Below are positions 7,429 through 10,721 of a DNA stretch of 10,721 nt, one piece after another. Under the pieces are notes generated by a model that ran no database searches, was not told the origin of the DNA, and saw nothing but the letters and a program-made list of their open reading frames with translations. Each line of letters opens with the position of its first letter. The stretch's first letter is position 1. Position numbers and translations under genes: made by a program. The DNA is from JBDLSY01 sp043777895 (GTDB lineage: Bacteria; Pseudomonadota; Gammaproteobacteria; Burkholderiales; Burkholderiaceae_C). The DNA is taken from positions 1 to 10,721 of the forward strand of contig JAYWHD010000060.1 of NCBI GenBank assembly GCA_043777895.1. Direction: 5' to 3'.

Positions 7429-7454
7429 TTAATTAAGTTAATTAACTTAATTAA
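7429..7454. promoter_or_regulatory. Perfect 26-bp palindrome upstream of the export gene
   Basis: Two 13-bp arms (TTAATTAAGTTAA and its exact complement) meet without a spacer at 7441/7442. The sequence lies 38 bp before the ATG of the export gene, where an operator or promoter-proximal site would be expected. It is built from TTAATTAA blocks, so it has internal two-fold symmetry at several scales. Its AT content makes some symmetry likely by chance, but a perfect 26-mer with the G and C paired is notable. A dimeric repressor, a histone-like protein or cruciform extrusion are possible uses (inference). Confidence 0.6.
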
Positions 7455-7482
7455 ATTAGATTTTTAATATAACTTGTAATTA

Positions 7483-7518
7483 TAAATAAATTACTAAATA
7501 AATTACTAAATAAATTTA
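7483..7518. repeat. Three tandem copies of a 12-bp AT-rich repeat
   Basis: TAAATAAATTAC occurs at 7483-7494 and 7495-7506, and a third, partly diverged copy (TAAATAAATTTA) lies at 7507-7518. The array sits in the non-coding gap upstream of the export gene and runs directly into a 10-bp repeat array. A slippage origin is likely. Confidence 0.8.
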
Positions 7519-7560
7519 AATAGATTTAAATAGATTTAAATAGATTTGAATAGGTTTGAA
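7511..7560. repeat. Five tandem copies of a 10-bp repeat (consensus TAGATTTRAA)
   Basis: Five contiguous units occupy 7511-7560: TAAATTTAAA, TAGATTTAAA (twice), TAGATTTGAA, TAGGTTTGAA. Each differs from its neighbour by at most one base, a graded drift typical of tandem duplication. The A/T tracts recur once per helical turn, which would favour intrinsic curvature and binding of H-NS-like or IHF-like proteins (inference). The array lies about 120-170 bp upstream of the export gene start. Confidence 0.85.
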
Positions 7561-7579
7561 GTAAATTAATAGTTTACTT
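7559..7579. repeat. Short inverted repeat (7-bp arms) in the gap upstream of the export gene
   Basis: AAGTAAA (7559-7565) and TTTACTT (7573-7579) are separated by 7 nt. The element lies between the 10-bp and the 11-bp arrays. It has no adjoining T run on either strand and is therefore not a convincing terminator. A modest inverted repeat in such AT-rich DNA may be fortuitous. Confidence 0.4.
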
Positions 7580-7597
7580 AAGCTAGGTAATCATTAA

Positions 7598-7652
7598 AAG
7601 TAATTAAACCGTAATCAAATCACAGTTAAATCATAATTGAAGCATAGTTAAA
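7598..7652. repeat. Degenerate 11-bp direct repeat array reaching the stop codon of the 176-residue ORF
   Basis: Five consecutive 11-mers share the core A-N-T-T-A/G-A-A at the same offset: AAGTAATTAAA, CCGTAATCAAA, TCACAGTTAAA, TCATAATTGAA, GCATAGTTAAA. The last copy overlaps the TAA stop (7650-7648) of the neighbouring gene. The copies are more diverged than in the adjacent 10-bp and 12-bp arrays, so this could be an older duplication or a row of protein-binding half-sites spaced by about one helical turn (inference). Confidence 0.5.
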
Positions 7653-8178
7653 AAGGTTTAAAAATAATAACAACTAAGGCACAAATTAAAAAAGTAGCGT
7701 AGCACATCAAATAAGTAAAGTAATACTTTGTATCAAAGTATTCATTAACAAACTCTTCAATCCAACTATCAATAGTGTCAACACTTTTTTGAATGAAGAA
7801 AATTATCTCACTAAAAAAATTAATTAATGTTGTTTCTATTTTAAATAAAATACTAACTTTCTTTTGCGGTTGCTTGGTCTTTTTAATAATTCGTATATTC
7901 TGATTGGACAAAGGTCTTTTTTCAGCAGTAATGTGTGAAGTATCGCTTTTTTTGCGTTGTATTACTTCAGGCACATTATCAACAATACTGTCTTTAAAGG
8001 GAATATTTTCAATAGCAATAGGCTCTTTGAAATCAAGTACAGGTTCAACAACAAAGGAATCATGAACTAACTCATGAGCTGTATTGAGTTCAGTATTATC
8101 ACTGTCAGCGGTAAATTGAGAGTTATCTTGGTTTAATTTAACCGATTGATGCGTAGGTTCTAGGGAATTATTTTGCAT
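7648..8178 (-). CDS. Unrecognised 176-residue protein with one C-terminal membrane helix
   Basis: I do not recognise this family. From the ATG at 8178 it has 176 residues. Residues 1-74 are acidic and low in complexity; 75-107 are basic (RKK, EKR, KKTKQPQKK). Residues 108-148 form aromatic-rich amphipathic helices (NFFSEIIFFIQ, then SWIEEFVNEYF), and 154-174 form a single hydrophobic helix (YLMCYATFLICALVVIIF) ending just before the terminal KPF. There is no signal peptide, so an N-in, tail-anchored inner-membrane topology is most likely. A TTG at 8196 would add six residues but has no better ribosome site, so I prefer the ATG. The gene overlaps the end of the dehydratase gene by 11 nt, which argues for co-translation and a role near the sugar pathway, for example as an adaptor for membrane-bound assembly enzymes (inference). 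The overlap and clear domain zoning make it a real gene rather than a chance frame. Confidence 0.75.
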   Translation of the reverse strand: MQNNSLEPTHQSVKLNQDNSQFTADSDNTELNTAHELVHDSFVVEPVLDFKEPIAIENIPFKDSIVDNVPEVIQRKKSDTSHITAEKRPLSNQNIRIIKKTKQPQKKVSILFKIETTLINFFSEIIFFIQKSVDTIDSWIEEFVNEYFDTKYYFTYLMCYATFLICALVVIIFKPF

Positions 8179-10087
8179 GGTTAAACTCGGGAACAATTAC
8201 TTTTAAGTACGATAGCATCAAAGTACAATCATTAGAATTAGCAGCCAGTAGCATTTTATCAACGGCAGATATTAGCTGCAAAATCGGCATAAAATCTTCT
8301 TGAGCCTTTAATATACGCGAATGCTGACTGGCTTGGCTATTGTTACCAATTAATAACTCTTCATATAGTTTTTCCCCAGGCCGCAAACCACTGAATTTTA
8401 TTGCAATATCACCATGAGGGTAACTATCCGTTTTTATTGTATGTCCCGTGAGAGTAATCGCTTGAGCCGCTAAATCAACTATTTTTACAGGCTTGCCCAT
8501 ATCTAATACAAAGACCTCACCACCTTGTGCCATAGCACCTGCTTGAATAACCAATTGAGCCGCCTCTGGTATTAACATAAAGTAACGAATAATATCAGGG
8601 TGTGTAACAGTTATAGGTCCACCTGCTTCAATTTGAGCCATAAATTTAGGGATAACTGAACCGCTTGAACCCAGTACATTGCCAAACCGTACCATACAAA
8701 ACACAGTGTTCTTTTTTTGTGCCGTCACTTGTGCAGCGTAAGCTTGAACAATTTGTTCGGCTACCCGTTTACTTGCCCCCATTACATTAGTCGGACGGAC
8801 TGCTTTATCAGTAGAAATTAATATAAAATATGCTACACCATATTCAAAACTAGTACGCACTAGCGACACTGTAGAGGCCACATTATTAATGACACCCACA
8901 GCAGGGTTTGCCTCTACTAAAGGAACATGTTTATAAGCTGCCGCATGGTATACGGTATTAATTGTATACTGTCCAAAAATATTATTTAATACATTGATAT
9001 TAGCTGCATCACCTAAACAAGGAATAAATTGTATACCCTGTTGTGTAGCTAGTTTAGACAATTCTTGTTCTAAAGCGTATAAAGCGTACTCATTACGTTC
9101 TAAAGCAATGAGCATAATAGGTTTAGTGTGATGTATTGGACTTAGTATCTGGCGACATAACTCACTGCCGATACTACCGCCTGCACCACTGACTAAAATA
9201 ACTTTACCCCCAATGCAACGGTCAAATAGTTCTGTATCAGGTTCAATGGCATCGCGGCCTAATAAATCTTCTAACTCTACTTTACGTAAACGCGATATTG
9301 TTAATTTTTCGTTCATTAAGTCATTCATACCCGGTAATATTAGCGTATCTACATGTAATGGCGGCGGTAAGTTCGCCAATTGTGAGATAACTACTTGTCT
9401 TTGTACCGTTGTTGCTGAAGGCATTGCCAGTATAACTTGCTGAATATTTAATTTTTTTAAACGGTAAATTAAATCAGATTGAGGATATACCCTTAACCCT
9501 GCAACCACGGCATTGTCTTTTTGTATGTCAGAATCAAAAAAACATAACGGTAAATATTCAGTTGTATTACGTAAAGCCGCAACAGTTTGTGCACCTGCTG
9601 CCCCTGCCCCCCATACCGCTACACGTTTTGCATGTGTACTTAGTTTGCGTTGATGGTGTAATAACACTAATGCAATATAACGAGATGACATTAAATAGCT
9701 GAATGCGACAAACAAAAATATTAAAATAGCACTACGTGGAAATGAATAACTGGAATTTAAATGTGCTGTTATATAGACTATAAAGCCAGCAATCATCACA
9801 GCAACACCACTTTTAGTGGCAGTTTTAAAATCAAGATAGCCTAATACTGAACGATATAATCCAAAAAAATATAATAAGGGTATAGATATAATAGTCACCA
9901 TTAAAGCATAAACTAATAATATAGTTTGCATTTGTAGCGGCTCATACACTGTACCTGTAGGTGATGCCCCCAAACGTAATAATACTGACAATATAAAACA
10001 TATAGGGAAAGCAATCGCATCTGCTACCACCATAATTAATTGTTTATAGCGGCGCGGCAGCGTGATAAGATGATTAGTAAGTATCAT
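8168..10087 (-). CDS. Membrane-bound UDP-sugar 4,6-dehydratase/epimerase (WbpM/PglF/CapD type)
   Basis: Nucleotide-sugar enzyme of 639 residues. Members of this family convert UDP-GlcNAc to a 4-keto-6-deoxy sugar, the first step to QuiNAc, FucNAc or bacillosamine-type residues. The N-terminus has four membrane helices (about 18-38, 56-76, 91-108, 119-140). A first Rossmann-like segment follows (VAVWGAGAAGAQ, about 155-167), then the catalytic NAD(P)-binding SDR domain with G301-A-G-G-S-I-G307. The active site reads S425-T-D-K428 ... N-V-M436-G-A-S-K440. The canonical SDR Tyr is replaced by Met, as is normal for the large membrane-bound class (WbpM, PglF), so this is not a defect. GLRPGEKLYEELL near the C-terminus is also typical. 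Length and layout match full-length homologues. The ATG at 10087 has AGGA about 11 bases upstream. The 3' end overlaps the 176-residue ORF. Exact stereochemistry and product cannot be told from sequence alone. Confidence 0.93.
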   Translation of the reverse strand: MILTNHLITLPRRYKQLIMVVADAIAFPICFILSVLLRLGASPTGTVYEPLQMQTILLVYALMVTIISIPLLYFFGLYRSVLGYLDFKTATKSGVAVMIAGFIVYITAHLNSSYSFPRSAILIFLFVAFSYLMSSRYIALVLLHHQRKLSTHAKRVAVWGAGAAGAQTVAALRNTTEYLPLCFFDSDIQKDNAVVAGLRVYPQSDLIYRLKKLNIQQVILAMPSATTVQRQVVISQLANLPPPLHVDTLILPGMNDLMNEKLTISRLRKVELEDLLGRDAIEPDTELFDRCIGGKVILVSGAGGSIGSELCRQILSPIHHTKPIMLIALERNEYALYALEQELSKLATQQGIQFIPCLGDAANINVLNNIFGQYTINTVYHAAAYKHVPLVEANPAVGVINNVASTVSLVRTSFEYGVAYFILISTDKAVRPTNVMGASKRVAEQIVQAYAAQVTAQKKNTVFCMVRFGNVLGSSGSVIPKFMAQIEAGGPITVTHPDIIRYFMLIPEAAQLVIQAGAMAQGGEVFVLDMGKPVKIVDLAAQAITLTGHTIKTDSYPHGDIAIKFSGLRPGEKLYEELLIGNNSQASQHSRILKAQEDFMPILQLISAVDKMLLAANSNDCTLMLSYLKVIVPEFNHAK

Positions 10088-10184
10088 AATAATAAAAATC
10101 CTAAAATATAATAGGGTTTATGACTAAAATAGATAGCCATAAATTTGATAATTAACTGACGATTAATTTAATGAAATAGTTTAT

Positions 10185-10205
10185 ATGCATAATTTATATA
10201 TGCAT
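10185..10205. repeat. AT-rich inverted repeat upstream of the dehydratase gene
   Basis: ATGCATA (10185-10191) and TATGCAT (10199-10205) flank a 7-nt interior, and TATATGCAT also occurs as a direct repeat (10182-10190 and 10197-10205). It lies in the 133-bp gap between the nuclease-fold gene and the dehydratase gene, 16 nt after the former's stop. No T run follows, so it is a weak terminator candidate at best; an operator or chance palindrome is equally possible. I see no convincing promoter elsewhere in this gap. Confidence 0.4.
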
Positions 10206-10220
10206 TTTATATAACATATA

Positions 10221-10709
10221 TTATATTGGTAGTGATGTTTCCATAATATCGCCTGACCGTTGTAAGACTATCACGCCTGATTGCAAAGCCTGCTGTTTTA
10301 ACTCATCATGAATATGTAATGATGCCAATGCTAAATGGTACTCAAAACCAGTATACTGCGGAAATAATACTTTAAAGTTACTAAGCTTTTTAGTTAATAG
10401 TTTTTCTAAGTCGTTAAAATGTGCTTTATACTTTACTTCAATAATTGCAACGTGATGCCCATTAATCAATACAATATCAAATTCATCTTGCACTTGCCCC
10501 ACACGGTTACGCCATGACTTGTCTTTAAAATCATATTGTATACCCCCCAAAACAGGTATCTCACCTAATGAGTTATAAAAAAACTCTTCGGCAACATCAC
10601 CTTGATTTTGACCTATACTTCCCAAACGAAGGCCTATTGCGTCTAAACGGCGATTGGTTTCAGTAGATACTTTACTTGACTCTGCTACAATTAATTGTAA
10701 TTTTTGCAT
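10221..10709 (-). CDS. PD-(D/E)XK nuclease-fold protein of unknown role, start possibly outside the window
   Basis: At least 162 residues with the hallmarks of the PD-(D/E)XK superfamily: a helix with acidic residues (GDVAEEFF, E41/E42), a beta-strand aspartate (EFDIVLIN, D78), and the E91-V-K93 motif in AIIEVKYK. Similar proteins carry an N-terminal coiled coil before the nuclease domain, and residues 1-30 here (ESSKVSTETNRRLDAIGLRL) look like the end of one. The frame stays open upstream of the ATG at 10709 to the window edge, so the true start may lie further right and the entry may be 5'-partial. All core catalytic residues are present, so nuclease activity is possible, but the cellular role of these stand-alone proteins is not established. 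Nothing links it to polysaccharide synthesis; it is probably the flanking gene. Confidence 0.75.
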   Translation of the reverse strand: MQKLQLIVAESSKVSTETNRRLDAIGLRLGSIGQNQGDVAEEFFYNSLGEIPVLGGIQYDFKDKSWRNRVGQVQDEFDIVLINGHHVAIIEVKYKAHFNDLEKLLTKKLSNFKVLFPQYTGFEYHLALASLHIHDELKQQALQSGVIVLQRSGDIMETSLPI

Positions 10710-10721
10710 TGAAATACTCAG

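Noticed and set aside
7483..7652. CRISPR-like array
   Set aside because: The repeats are 10-12 bp and contiguous with no unique spacers; these are simple tandem repeats.
8179..8196. TTG start adding six residues to the 176-residue protein
   Set aside because: No Shine-Dalgarno precedes it and an ATG follows immediately, so the ATG is simpler.
8766..8815. Apparent loss of the catalytic Tyr in the dehydratase (Met436)
   Set aside because: Met at this place is the normal state in large membrane-bound WbpM/PglF-type enzymes, so it is not a sign of inactivation.
9213..9443. Plus-strand open frame opposite the dehydratase gene
   Set aside because: Antisense shadow inside a highly conserved enzyme domain.

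Overview
This AT-rich window carries an envelope polysaccharide (exopolysaccharide or capsule) locus in which every convincing gene lies on the minus strand. Transcription therefore runs from high to low coordinates. Signal peptides, an outer-membrane SLBB export protein, a YjbH-type beta-barrel and a Wzz-type inner-membrane protein indicate a Gram-negative bacterium. The GfcA/GfcD/GfcE-like (YjbE/YjbH/Wza-like) combination suggests a low-GC gammaproteobacterium. I cannot name a genus from the sequence. No mobile elements, CRISPR arrays, rRNA or tRNA were seen, and no gene-free stretch exceeds about 260 bases.

Layout in transcription order. (1) 10709-10221: a PD-(D/E)XK nuclease-fold protein, probably unrelated to the sugar genes; its true start may lie beyond the right edge. 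(2) 10087-8168: a large membrane-bound UDP-sugar 4,6-dehydratase/epimerase (WbpM/PglF/CapD type), which makes the first dedicated nucleotide sugar. (3) 8178-7648: an unrecognised 176-residue protein with one C-terminal membrane helix, overlapping the dehydratase gene by 11 nt. (4) 7647-7392: an extremely AT-rich, repeat-packed intergenic region with direct repeats of period 12, 10 and 11 and a perfect 26-bp palindrome. (5) 7391-4944: an 815-residue multi-SLBB polysaccharide export protein. (6) 4944-3766: a Wzz-type chain-length/co-polymerase protein without a kinase domain, overlapping the previous gene by 1 nt. (7) 3607-3170: a small secreted protein built on nine Gly-Gln-Asn pentapeptides, with its own good RBS and a plausible promoter, followed by a hairpin and a strong intrinsic terminator. 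(8) 3021-106: a YjbH-type outer-membrane barrel fused at its C-terminus to a PAP2 phosphatase domain. (9) 64-1: the start of a probable further secreted protein, cut by the left edge.

Likely working model (inference): the dehydratase supplies a deoxy-amino sugar precursor, the Wzz-type protein controls polymerisation or export across the inner membrane, and the SLBB protein forms the periplasmic/outer-membrane conduit. The YjbH barrel with its tethered phosphatase, together with the small secreted repeat protein, acts at the outer membrane or cell surface. The most unusual items are the YjbH-PAP2 fusion with all catalytic residues intact, the GfcA/YjbE-like repeat protein, the terminator sitting between the two, and the helically phased repeat region upstream of the export gene.
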